From assembly GCA_015680685.1 (NCBI GenBank), contig MNCI01014292.1, forward strand, positions 229,281-293,280: a DNA stretch of 64,000 nt. The letters run 5' to 3'. This document shows, piece after piece, positions 30,392 to 41,800 of this stretch. Position numbers and translations under genes: made by a program. Below the pieces are notes generated by a model. It ran no database searches. It worked only from the letters and a program-made list of their open reading frames with translations, and was not told where the DNA came from. The stretch's first letter is position 1. Every line of letters starts with the position of its first letter. This DNA comes from Gnetum montanum. Its lineage: Eukaryota; Streptophyta; Gnetopsida; Gnetales; Gnetaceae.

Positions 30392-32176
30392 ATGGCACCA
30401 AGATTGAAATAACCATAGGAAGGAGGACACTCTCAACCAAGGGAGAAATGACCTAGAATTAGAAGGGGCCAACAAGAATAAGCCCAAGAACAAGTAGAAG
30501 AAACCCATGCAACGAGACCTCTTCAAAAGGAGCCGAAAGTGGAATTTGTTTAATAGATTCTTGAGGAAGAGGCTTCAATAGAAAAATCGTAGCGAGGGAA
30601 GGCACTAGGGTCTATGTCGGGACTTGAGGTCACACTAAAACAAGCCTACCTCAAGATAATTAGGCCCTGTGATGTCCAACTCTCAGTTCTTTAGGAACTA
30701 AATTTTGGGCCATTTTTAGAACATGCTCTAGTAGAGATAAAAACATAATTAGAAACCTCTCCCATGTGGCCAATCATTAGTTCTAGTAGGGAGTGGTACA
30801 TGGGAGAGACATACCTCTTCCGGAATAATAGATGGGTAGGTTCCATTGTGAAAATCAAGGACATTTAAGTGTCCTACTTAGTTGAAGCCATTGTCTAGGC
30901 TCTTGGGTTGCTTGATTCTAGAACACAACTGGAAAAGATATCTATGGAAGTTAATTCAGAGGCCAAAAAGAAGGGACTCAGTGGTGTTACAGGGTTGACC
31001 ACAAGGAGTTTGATGCACTCACACCAGTGGAGTGCATATACTTCAAGATAGTGACTTATCACCTTAATCTAATGATGAGGCCTAGTAAGGTGACTTCCTT
31101 CTTTGCTCAAACATGCACTGCTCTAAGAAAAATATTTCTAGAAAACCTTCCACAATAATCTATTTAGAAATAGAAAAATGTTTCAAAGAGAATGAACGTG
31201 GAAGGAAAACCCTACCTTTTCCATGCCTTTTTTGAAAATTTTGCAAAAGGGCAAAGATAATCTATTATGCAAATGACATGATTAGGCATACTCTTGTAGC
31301 CTGTTGGTCTAAAATGATAAAAGATAAGATGCCTTCCATGTATAAGGAAAAGGAGTAGTAATCTCCACCTCCACCACCCACTCAAGAAACAATGTCAGAG
31401 ACCCATGCAGCCATTGAGTACTTGTGCAAAATCTAAGAATAGCTCTTGCATTCCCCGGAGTAGTCAGTAGGAATGGGTGGTGGAGAACCATCAACATATC
31501 GATCTACAATGAGTCACCTTAATAAGGTGGCTCAAAAAATTAGTCAGATAGAGGGAGGTGCCCCAATATTCTTAGCCCAACAAACATAGCTACTCACAAG
31601 ATTGAATCCCAATGCTCCAGAGGTGATGGTGTCTCTATCTCAACACCATTTATTCCTAGAAATCTTTGGGAATGTCACCTCCTTTTTGGTGCCCTTAGAG
31701 GAGGGAAAAGGGGCAATTATACTAGTGATGCAGCACCAAGGGAAAGAGATAGCTACATAAGTGATTACCAAAAAAATCATGGAAGCACTTAATGCACTTG
31801 CAACATTTGTAATAGATATATTTGCACTTTGAGATGTGTAGACATCTATAGAAACTGTTAATGGAAGATTGAGAATAGCCCAACATGAAGAGTTATTGGA
31901 CCAACTTGTGGCAACTTGGAAACTAATTCTATACATCTTTGACTTTTTGGACAACATTACTACAACCTAGCCAGAGAAAATCAAGGCAAAGGGAAAATGT
32001 ATCATCCTAGAAAGGTGACTTGAAATGGCTCAAGCACAAAACCAATACTTGGCCATGGAGGTTACTGAATTATATGTCCACATTGCTGACCTTACACTCT
32101 TTAGCCTTGCAATAACTAGAGATGAAACTTTTGAGTAGTTTTAAGAATGATTAAAACAAGTTGAGGAGAGAATGGT
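30392..32176 (+). pseudogene. Accessory ORF3 of element D, first part
   Basis: The ATG at 30392 follows GATTACAG. A basic N-terminus is followed by 'ELNFGPFLEHALVEIKT', 'SREWYMGETYLF', 'VKIKDI' and 'VSYLVEAIV', then a frame break near 30970. Matching motifs in E ORF3 (59117-61972) occur in the same order, including a TAA after 'EIKT'/'EVKT'. The coiled-coil part is cut by B at 32176 (inside TSD ATGGT) and continues at 49922 and 63111. Many stops are TAG, for example at 30554 where E has CAG (59279). Confidence 0.75.
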
Positions 32177-33369
32177 TGTACCACCTTAAATCGTCGGTCA
32201 CCGGCTGGAAGGAAATAGAGACCATGGGATCGCAGGGTGCGCACAGAAGACCCTGCCTTTGCTTGAGGGTGAGCTGGAATGCACGAAGGCAGAGTACCTT
32301 GGGTGCTCCGCACGTGGATCAGACAAGGATTTACCCGCACGTATGCCGAAGTGCTATACGCTGGGTTATGCGTAAACATGATAGACGGGCGTAAATGAGA
32401 GCGTAAAAAACATAAAACAGATGAGAACGGAGTGTAAGCGTAGATGAGCGTAAATAGAATGCGTGGGCCAAGTTGACGTAAAACTGTAAACAATCTTACA
32501 CAGCAAATGTAACGATGATATTACAGAATGAAAATACAGTGCACCGGTCTAACACAGTTGTGGCAAAGCACAAGGCAGACAAAAAGCCCTGGTGGGTGTA
32601 GGGATGGCTCGGCGGGTTTGCCCGATAGGCAGAGCGTAGAGACTGCATGGCGTACAGGGCTTTCCAGCGTAAGAGGGTTTTAGCTCTGGTGCGCAGCGTA
32701 AATGTCTCTGGTGTGCTCTCAGATTTTTTTGCCGACCTCCTGGTGAAGTGGAAAAGTGGGGCTTTTATACCGGTTGTTACGCTAGACTCGGGTTGGGAGA
32801 CATGTGGCGCATTGACCGGGTGCATACAATTTACAAATATACAACATATTATATCTGCCGGGCGTATACGCTACATCAGGCTGGCGTACATGCTGGGCGT
32901 ATACGCTGAATGTGCTGGGCGTGTGAACTTGGGTGGAGATGCCATGGACGCTGGGAGTACATGCTGACAACGGCTAGGCGCATACGCCAGGCGTATATGC
33001 TAATGGCTGTCGACTTGCTTCAATTCTTGCTCTTCGGTGTTGTCTCCATTCTGTCATTGAGAGTTCATTGTCGAGCGTGTGCATTGGTGGTGCCGAGCGT
33101 ACAGACGAGGCGTGTACATTGGGCGTGTAAGTCGGATGTCTGCTAGGCGTATACGCTGGGCGTATACGCTGGGCGTATACGCTGGGGATGTCCGTCGTAC
33201 AAGAGAACTTGTTTGGGCGTATACGATGATACTGCACTTAGCAAAAAGTAAGTTCTTTGATTCCAGAAGTTGCAATGTGCGACGCCAAATGTAGTCGTGG
33301 CCGTTTGTGGGTCCCAACGACCTGCTTCTTGCTGAGGAAGTACCAAGCTCGAAATTTTGTGGTGTTTTA
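32177..33369 (-). repeat. 3' LTR of element B (about 1193 bp)
   Basis: Starts TGTACC and ends GTGGTGTTTTA (the 5' copy ends GTGGTGTTTCA). It contains three GCGTATACGC palindromes exactly 13 bases apart (33147, 33160, 33173) plus degenerate copies from 32860 to 33225. Collinear with 48784-49916. Confidence 0.9.
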
Positions 33370-33380
33370 TTAGCCCCTCT
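33370..33380 (-). other. Polypurine tract of element B
   Basis: Minus strand AAAGAGGGGCTAA ends at the LTR boundary, comparable to the tract of C at 11868. Confidence 0.65.
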
Positions 33381-34344
33381 TTGTTGATGCTTGGAGGGAT
33401 CTACCCGAGAAGCGTCAACAAAGAAGTGCAAAACGCCACAAGCAACTTAATATTGACTTTTTTCTTTGCCCCTTGACTAGACATCATCGCACCGTGTTCA
33501 ATAGTACATGGGAAAGGGAGATTTGCAGCTGATAGGAGAAGAGTGATTATGGGGAATGGCGACTCCCCAAGAGATTAGGTCGAGAGATGGGGTGCTCGGG
33601 TGTGCGGCATGATGGTCCTTTTCAATAGCCATTCTTTAGCAGACTCGGAGTTCAGATATGCGATGTGCGTTCTTTGGCGGAACAAGGCTCCTGGTTAGTG
33701 TTCAAGAGAACTTGTTGGCAAGACCAAAGCCATGGGAGGGTGTGTTACATTCTTTGGAGGAACATGGCCCATGTTTAATGTTTAAGGGGACCTGTTGGAG
33801 GAGAGCCAAAGCCATGCAACTAGATGCTTCTTAACCATTTTAGACATGAGTAATTGGTTTTGAGACAACTGCCCTCCCGCCTGGGGCTTATATGGGAAGT
33901 GCCAGGAGTCTCATTTTTTTTGAATTAATCTTGTACTCATGCCCAAGTGCCAGGCCGTGTGTTGCAATTGCTGTAACGTGTTGCAGGGTGCAACCGTGTG
34001 CTCAAAGTTTTGAATGTATTCGATGTATCGGAGGTTGGTAAATAGATGGGGGATATGCTGGGGATGGGAATGTACTAGTGAATGGTTTGATTTAGTCCTG
34101 GCATGTGTGCTGTGAACATTGTCCCATCTTGTCACTTGCAATGAGATGCATTCTTGTGCAAAAACCTCTGGGTGTCACCCTGCAAACACAACTCCAAGAA
34201 GACAAGAAAACCATGAGTGAATGATCAAGCTTAAACTTACACGCTGGCAGATTGTATGTCAGTAGCAGTAGTGTTGGCAGAACTTCCTGATGGCGGGTGA
34301 TGCAGTGATGAAGCATGAATGTGGTGGCAGATTGATGAACCAGC
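33381..34344 (-). other. 3' untranslated stretch of element B
   Basis: About 960 bases with no coding match. The block TTCTTTGG(C/A)GGAACA..GGCCCATG/GGCTCCTGGTTAGTG occurs twice (about 33670 and 33750), a small diverged duplication. The remainder is unremarkable. Confidence 0.55.
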
Positions 34345-34752
34345 GATGAACTTGCTAGTTTATAGTCTTGGCGGACTATCATGGGTTATTTTTATGTTGT
34401 AACCCGTTGGACATTGCCCGTTTAGCGTCGTGGCGGACGTTACATTGCCAGTTTTTAGTCTTAGCAGACTATGAGGAGGCAAGCTAGTTTATAGTCTTAG
34501 CGAGCTTCAATGGTTGCGATGATGGCAATGTACTGTCATGCCAGACGAGTGCTAGTTTATCATCGTTGCGGACACTGTGGTATATCAGTTTATTGTCATG
34601 ATGATAGGACAGTTGTGGCGTCAGTTTTGAGTCATAACCCAGGACTGTTCTGTGGTATCAGTTTACCGTCATGATCCCAGGATGAGCTATGGTATCAGTT
34701 TATAGTCGTGATTCTAGGACTTGCTATGGTATCAGTTTATAGTCGTGATTCC
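34345..34752 (-). repeat. Module-boundary repeat array downstream of integrase in element B
   Basis: At least eight words of the type (C/T)AGTTTATAGTCTTGGCGGAC / CAGTTTATAGTCGTGATTC, roughly 40-65 bases apart. It occupies the same place as the C array at 11925-12132. Confidence 0.72.
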
Positions 34753-34779
34753 AGGACTTACGCGTACCTGAGCTTGAAC

Positions 34780-35952
34780 TCAAACGAAAAACGGTTTTAG
34801 GAAAAAGTGATTGGTTGGATTGGCGAGCTCGTTTCCTTCCATGTTAGCTAGTTTGAATGCTCCATTGTCGAATGCTTTAGTAACCAAGTAAGGCCCTTCC
34901 CAGTTAGCTGAGAACTTGTTCGGGTGTTCCAGAACGGCTTTAAGCACAAGGCCACCTTCTTTGATAGGGTGCTTATTGATGTCATGCCGATGTCATTGCC
35001 GTTGTCATTTTTGGTATCATTCGATTTGGTCGAGGGCATGCGCACGTTCTTCCTCCACCAAGTCAAGATCAATGATTCGTAGATCATTGTTTTGCCCGTC
35101 GTCAAGGAGCCCAGAAAGCGTGATCCTTAAAGATGGTACCTACAGTTCCAAAGGTAAAATAGCTTTTGAACCATAAACAAGACTGTACAGTGTCTTACCT
35201 ATCGAGGTTCAGTGCGTAGTGCGGTATGCCCACAATGCGTATACCAATTGTTCGTGCCATTTTCTTTTGCTCTCGGTAAGCATTTTCTTAAGCATTGTAA
35301 CAATTGTCTTGTTTTTTTCCTCCGCTTGTCCATTGCTCTAAGGATAGTAAGGGGACGAAAACGAGTGTTTGATCCATAAATTTTCACAAAAAGCTTTGGT
35401 TTCAGCACTGCTAAATTGTTGTCCATTGTCAGTGATGATTGTCATAGGAATGCCAAAGCGGGTTACAATGTTTTCTAAAATGAAATTGCACACGTGCTTG
35501 GATGTAGTTTTTCGAAGGGGAGCAGCTTCTACCCACTTCGTGAAGTATTCTGTGGCGGTTATAATGAAACTATGGCCTGCGGAAGACGAGGGGGTTATTT
35601 GACCAATAAGGTCCAACCCCCACTTTTGAAAGGGCCATGTGATTTGCGTTGTATGCAACTCGTTTGGTGGCACATGTATCAGATTGCTATGTCTTTGACA
35701 GGTACTACATGTTTTGACTTTAGTGGAATAGTCGTATTCCATGTGTGGCCAATAATAGCCCAAACGCCTGATTTTCGTTGCCATGGCTTTTGGCGCTATG
35801 TGTCCTCCACATAGTCCTTCATGTACCTGTTCAACAATAGTGTGGGCATCAGTACTACTAACGCAGGTTAGGAATATGACTTCATAGGATCGATGACACA
35901 GTGTGTTCCCTATGAAGGTTTATTGCTTAGAACGTTTCCTCATAGCGTTTCT
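34780..35952 (-). pseudogene. Integrase of element B
   Basis: Minus strand. Zinc module 'HEGLCGGH' and 'CSTCQRH'. The catalytic core has 'GLDLIGQI' (first Asp), 'EYFTKWVEA', 'IITDNGQQFSS' (second Asp), then 'NGQAEEKNK' (Glu region) after a stop near 35337. The C-terminus has 'LWAYRTALRT' and a GPY/F segment 'NWEGPYLV', ending at 34780 with 'PFFV'. Broken by a stop after 'SSPYYP' and by a frameshift before 35105. It follows the second RNase H directly, as in other Tat elements. Confidence 0.88.
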
Positions 35953-38264
35953 CTATGCATTTGTTAGGTGTCGTGGTGTTTCGCCGCGTAGAAGGTATTC
36001 TTTGATGTCATCGTACCATTCTAGCGTGTGTGTTGAACTAACAGATGCAATGGGCAACGTGTCAAGGGTGTTAGTGATTGGTTCAACACAGCTGGTTATG
36101 GAGCTTGGTAATGTATGGAACATGTCTGGCGATATGTTTAAAGCTAATGTGGCTAACGCATCAGCAATGGTGTTATCATTTCTGGAGATGTGTTGCACAT
36201 CAATGTTTTCGAATCGCCTCATTAAGTGTTTCAAGTCGTAGTATGGCTGTGAATATCGAGCTTTGCATGTATAGACATCCGTGACTTGGTTTACGACTAG
36301 TTGTGAGTCCCCTCAGATTACAAGCCGTGTGATGTTTAAAGCCAGAGCTATTGCGAGACCTCTAAGGAGACCTTCATACTCTGCTACGTTGTTGGTACAA
36401 GAAAAGTCGAAACGATAGGCAAAGGGTTGGATCTCCCCAAAGGGATAGGTGATTACAGCGGCTGCACTTCCTCCTCGAGAGGTGGATGCCCCATCAAAGT
36501 TTAAAATAACATCGTAGTCATTGGGCACTATGTCTATGGCGCCTATATTCTCATCTGGGAAGTCTGGGTCTATAGTTGCTTGGTCACGCGTTGATGATGT
36601 TGCCATTTGATTTACTATAGCTTGACCCTTAACTGATGATTGCGATACGCAGTACAGGTCAAACTCGGCTATCATGGCCTTCCACCAAGCTATTCGACTT
36701 GTTTCATAAATATTCCCTGTTATGGCTCTCAGTACATTATCCTTGCAAATTATGTAAACCTGGCTACGGAAGAGGTAAAGTCGCCATTTTCTTAAAGAGA
36801 AGACCAAAGCTAAACACAACCTCTCCATGTCATTGTACCTTTTCTCATGGGCAACTAATGCATGGCTCAGGTAATATACAACGACTTCGGTTCCGTCATC
36901 TCGTTTCTGGCAAAGCATAGATGCGATGGACAAATCCGAAGTAGCTAGGTAGATGTAGAATGGTTTATCATTTAGAGGTGGATAAACCATGGGTAGCCGA
37001 GCAAGTGTTGTTTTAATGTCATCGAATGCCTGTTGACACTCCTGTGTCCATTCAAAATGTGCGTTCTTGCGTAACAGGTGGTTCATGGGTTTTAGTTTAT
37101 CTATCAGTTTTTCTATGAAGCACCTGATGAACTGTAATCTACCTTGTAGACCTCGAAGTTCAGTAAGGTTTCTTGGTGGTTTCAGGTTTGCTATGGCCTT
37201 AACCTTATCGGGGTCTACTCGTATCCCTGCTTCGGATGCTATAAATCCAAGCATTTTGCTTGTTTTGACGCCAAAGACATATTTTTTCGGGTTAAGTCTC
37301 AGTTCATACTTTAGACAACGTTTCAATACTAAATCGAGATCTTGTACATGTTGTTCCTTCATTTTTGACTTAACCACAATGTCATCCACATAGTCATTGA
37401 GTGAGTGTAGTATGTAGTCGCTATAGAGAAATGTCATCGCTCTTTGATACGTGGCCCCAGCGTTCTTGAGACCAAAGGGCATCATTGTGTAACAAAAGGT
37501 TCCCCATGGTGTCATGAAGGTTGTCCTAAGTTGATGTTCCGGATTGATACGTATTTGATTGTATCCCGAGAAGCCGTCCATGAAGGATAATAGCGCGTGC
37601 CCAGTAGTCGAGTCAACAAGCTGATCAATGCTAGGTAGAGGGAAATCATCCTTTATGGTTGCAACATTCAAATCCCGAAAGTCAATACACAAACGAATAC
37701 TTCCGTTCTTCTTCGGGACAATGACCATGTTAGACACCCACTCGGCGTAATCAACAGCCCGAATGAAACCAGCTTGATAGAGTTTAGTGATCTCATTGCA
37801 AACTGCTAATGCCACCTCGGGTTTAACCTTTCGCGCTTTTTGTTTTACTGGTCTCAACTTTGGGTCAAGGATAATATTGTGTTGGACAATTCGGGGATCT
37901 AGCCCAGGCATGTCTGTGTAGGACCAAGCGAATGCTTTCATATTTTCCCTAAGCACGTTCTCGATGTTTTTGGCTAATGGTGGTTGTAATAAGGTGCTTA
38001 ACTTTAGAATTTTAGTTTCTCCATCGGGTATGACGATGGGAGTTTCAGACAACGGGCCTTTAGTGATATTCTCAGCCTCAATGTCAAGGAATTTTGTCAT
38101 GTCTTTGTAATCATCTGTTACTTGCTGCGTTGAGGCTATGATTGCGTTGTCCGTTGGTGAACTGAAGTTGATGAGATTTATGTTAGTGTCTCGTGTGATT
38201 TTGCCGTATGGTCCATCAATGATTAACGGTGCAGTTAAATGATGGCTGTCCATTGAGCTTGCTC
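35953..38264 (-). CDS. Reverse transcriptase and two RNase H domains of element B
   Basis: Minus strand, first Met at 38253, open for 646 codons to a TGA at 36310, then continuing in frame to 35953. RT: 'CIDFRDLN' (residues 189-196), 'FMDGFSGYNQI' (225-235), 'PFGLKNAGATYQ' (259-270), active site YVDD (288-291). RNase H 1 (about 430-560) has 'LATSD' where a normal enzyme has a catalytic DAS motif, so it is probably inactive. RNase H 2 starts near 580 with 'LNFDGAS' and 'NNVAEYEGLL'; its third acidic motif 'GDSQLV' lies just past the TGA. A normal first and decayed second half-site is thus limited to one stop. In the cytoplasmic particle this enzyme copies element RNA. No protease lies upstream in this frame: the interval to protease is filled by the antisense gene. 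Confidence 0.92.
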
Positions 38265-38733
38265 CTGCCAGTAAACAGAGAGCGGAATAAGAAAGAGGGA
38301 GATCGTTCTATGCCTTTTGATGATTTTAAACTATGTATACATGCATAATGGTGGATTATCGTCACACTGGGATGCATGGCAGTTTAATGCCTTACCGGGC
38401 GTTGAGTGGTAGTTTAAGGCCTTACCGGGCCGTAAGTGGCAGTTTAACGCCTTACCGGGTTGTAAGTTGGATGGGGAAATGACAGTTTCAGGCCGTACCA
38501 GGCCATAAGTGGTTTAAACTAGAACGTTCAGAGTAAACGTGTAAAATGGGGTCCATGGAGGAACCAAGACGTAGCAATCTCTATTCTAATAATATTTATT
38601 AGTTTTATTATATATCTTTTTTTTTATATTTTATAATTTTTTATTTTTTTTAGTCGAAAAATAAGAAAAAAGGCAAAAAAGCGTAACGACGGCGTAAGCG
38701 TCAGCGCAGTGGAGCGTCAGCGTCGGCGGAATG
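38265..38733. repeat. Boundary region between RT and antisense gene in element B
   Basis: No gene. Three tandem words near GGCAGTTTAACGCCTTACCGGGC (38371, 38404, 38437), spaced 33 bases, and a fourth degenerate one (38483). An extreme A/T tract (38578-38665) follows, then a GC-rich GCGTAAGCGTCAGCG stretch up to the TATA box. At the RT end the minus strand reads CTGTTTACTGGCAG|GAGCAAGCTCA (38265), a good 3' splice-site match. Confidence 0.7.
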
Positions 38734-38746
38734 CTATATAAAAAGG
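38734..38746 (+). promoter_or_regulatory. TATA box of the antisense gene in element B
   Basis: CTATATAAAAAGG on the plus strand, a near-perfect plant TATA box. It is followed by a G-run and, about 260 bases on, the first ATG of the antisense gene. It faces opposite to the LTR promoter. Confidence 0.75.
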
Positions 38747-38859
38747 AGGGGGGGGGGTCCATTTGCTTTACTTTGAAAGCGACAGAGCGTAAGCGGCAGC
38801 GTAAATTGTGAAAGCGTAAGCGTAGACGATCTCGCCCAGCGTAGACGCCGAAGACAAAC

Positions 38860-41800
38860 CCTAGCGTAGATGCTTAGCACTTAAACCCCAGCGTAGACGC
38901 CGAAGAGTGACCCTAGCGTAGACACGGAGTATTGGTTTCAGGCACCAGTGTAGACAGTTGTTCTCTTCAGCGTAGCTTGAACAGTCAGCGTAGACGAGCT
39001 GAGATGGGCAAAGGAAAAGAGGTAGAGGGCCAGGGGAGGAAGGGTCCCGAACTGACCTTCGCGGAGGAAACTGAGGCGATGCTACAGGGCCTGCCCAGGC
39101 CAAAGATCCCATCATGGCCCGTGACATCCCACAGGTAGGCTCTAATCTTTGCCCCTGATTATTTCTGTGCATAGACAGTCTCGGCATATACGCCGAGCGT
39201 AAGGGTTTTTAAGCGTATGGGGTTTTACGGCGTATACGCCGAATTTCACTTTGCAGTGTAAAGTTTTGTCAGCGTAAACATTTTCCTTGTACTAGCATAT
39301 CAGCGTAAGCCACGACGTCATGAGTTTTTTGTGCAGTCTTGTCAGCGTGATTTGTTCGTTTTATCAACGTAAACGTTTACTGTGAAGGCATATACGCCGA
39401 GGGTTTGTTCGGCGTATACGCTGTTAGTCTGTAGCCGTCTATCAGCGTAAACTTATTTTTTCTGTTTCCGGCGTAAATTTGTTTATTCCATGCTGGCGTA
39501 GACTATTTATGCTTAAATCGCGCTGTGGTGTATACGCCGAGGGTGTTGTTGGTGTATATGCTGAGCGTAAGTTGATTTTCGGCGTATACACTGTGTTAGG
39601 CAGCGTATACGCTCAGTGTACAGCATATACGCCGTGTTCAAGCCGCGTATTACGCTAAGTGTGGACTGCTTCACCGGCGTATATGCTAGTTTACGGGGCG
39701 TATATGCTGACTGCAAACAGTTAGTAAAATTTTTCAGATTTTAAATGTCGATTCATGATGTAAACTTTCACGTTTCGAGCTAATCTGTCGTGGTATCATG
39801 ATTGTTTATATGGACAGCAAGCGCTTCCTCATCATTGTTGAAATTGTCAGAGTATTAACATGGGTTGGCCCTGTTGAGGAAGGCAAGGTTCCCCTGGATC
39901 TGACCGTGGGTGATAATGGGATTTGGTTCAGGGGAGGCGCGTGTGGATTTCTGTCCTTCCTGTTGGACAATTTCGAGGTGGCTATCTGGTGAAACTTTGA
40001 TGAAGTGACTGCATGGAGCATGCTTGAGGAGATGCTGCCGGGGGCTGCAAAGGGTGTCGTGGTTTTTATATAGGACATTGACAAGGGGCCTCTTGTCAAC
40101 GAAGATGGTACTACCCGCGGGCCCCGGCCCACACGCCCATTAATGCGCGTGTGGGCACTATTGCCGCGAGGGTTGGATTATCTCAACAATATGCTGTTCA
40201 TAGTTGCCCGTGCACATACGTTATTCCAGAACCCTCCCGGCAGGGTGTATCGAGTGGCCAAGTAGGAATATTTAAGTTTCTGTTTCTTTTCGTTGTTCAG
40301 TGTTCGTTTCTTATGTTAACCCATATTTGCTTACAGGCCGAAGACCAACCCGGATGGGACACTCGTTGAAGATGAAGGATTAGCCCTTGCTCGCACTGCT
40401 CTGGAAGCATTCATGACGGGCCCCATCCTTCGTGGGACCGTACTGGGTCAAACAAAGGGTTCGATGGTCCATTTTCATAAACAATTCTCCAGAGCATTTG
40501 TGATGTGCAAGGCTCGTGGGTGGCTTCATGAAGACTGGACTGACAATGGGCCAGTCTTCTCTCGTGACCTTGGCAGCAGGTCTAGATCTACCATTGATGG
40601 TAAATGATAACACTTCTTAGATATGTTAGTGGGTTTGTCCAATTGTTTTGATTTACGCTGATACGACAACTTTACATTGCTTTTATAGTTAATATATCTT
40701 CTGGTGAGGATCCGGTGACCACTGGACGAACCGAGACGACTTTGTCGATGAAGTTCAGAGGGGTGGCTAAGGCCCAGAAGTGGTTGCAAAATCATGCTCC
40801 TCTGTCTCTTGCTTGTTGCCTAGATGATGCTGGGCTCATGGAGCTTTTTATGACTCCGAGTCCCGATGTTTCCATTGGGGGGATGATTGGGATAGTAGAC
40901 TCCTTCAATGAGTCTGTCTCATACTACAGCACCCGGATTAAGGGTGTGAAGGTAGTTTTCCATCTATCCCTTGAGTTCTTTTCGAACCTATTTGGCGTAC
41001 CGGCAGATGGCTTGAATGTAGTACTAGACAGAGCTCATAAGGAGCTCCAGACGATTTGGGAGTTGGAGGATTGGCTAGGCGTGGCTAAGGGTGCCAAGGG
41101 ATTCCCGATGCAGGGGAAGGCGAAGGTTGTAGAAGTGAACGAACTATATCCCCTGTCAGAGCACGGGTATTCCCCAAAATGCTTTCCCAGGTGAGGTGCC
41201 TTGGGGTTGAGCCTGTTTGTGTCATGCAAACTTTTTTGGAAACAGGCATGCGGTATAACTAGGCATGATTTTTATTGTTGGGCATGCACAAGGAGATAGT
41301 GCGATTGCGCTCGAATGTCAAGGCGCAATCCCATTTCACCTTTGCATTCTTCGCCGGTTATCTTTGCCGTTTTGCCAAGTTCCTGGTAGTTTGTGTAGAT
41401 AACAAGTTTGTCCTGTGGGATCGGGGTCCACTATCCTGCCCGTGGATCAATCACCTGTATGACATGGCCAAATCCCAAGATGCACCTGAAGGCATCGATG
41501 AATCCGCTTCTATTACCACAGGGGGATCATCTGACGATTCAATCCACACGCGTGATAGTTTGGGGTTGGAGTCAGATGAGGTGCCTTACACTGCTAGGAG
41601 GGCCGAACGGGTCATCAAGGAAACCGTTGGCCAAGCTAAGGCGAAGCTAAAGAGGCCTGCGCGCCCAGTTGAGGAGGTCTCTGGTGTGAGCTAGCCACGC
41701 GTGAAGTGGATATGCTTCAAGATACCTGGTAAGCGGAACTCGCCTGCTCATTACTTTAGCATTTTCATTTTGTTTATAACTTTTACCTCAATTGCTTACA

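Noticed and set aside
32974-33237. Repetitive small proteins (AYTPSVYAQRIR type) in the B and A LTRs and leaders
   Set aside because: They arise from translation of GCGTATACGC or CTGTAGCAGCG tandem repeats and have no start context or conservation.
36636-37393. Plus-strand reading frames over the RT of B
   Set aside because: They are the complement of a well-matched RT/RNase H frame and have no motifs of their own.
38860-39720. Palindrome-rich plus-strand stretch as a satellite or centromere repeat
   Set aside because: Period and unit are irregular, and the words are limited to noncoding parts of one retrotransposon.
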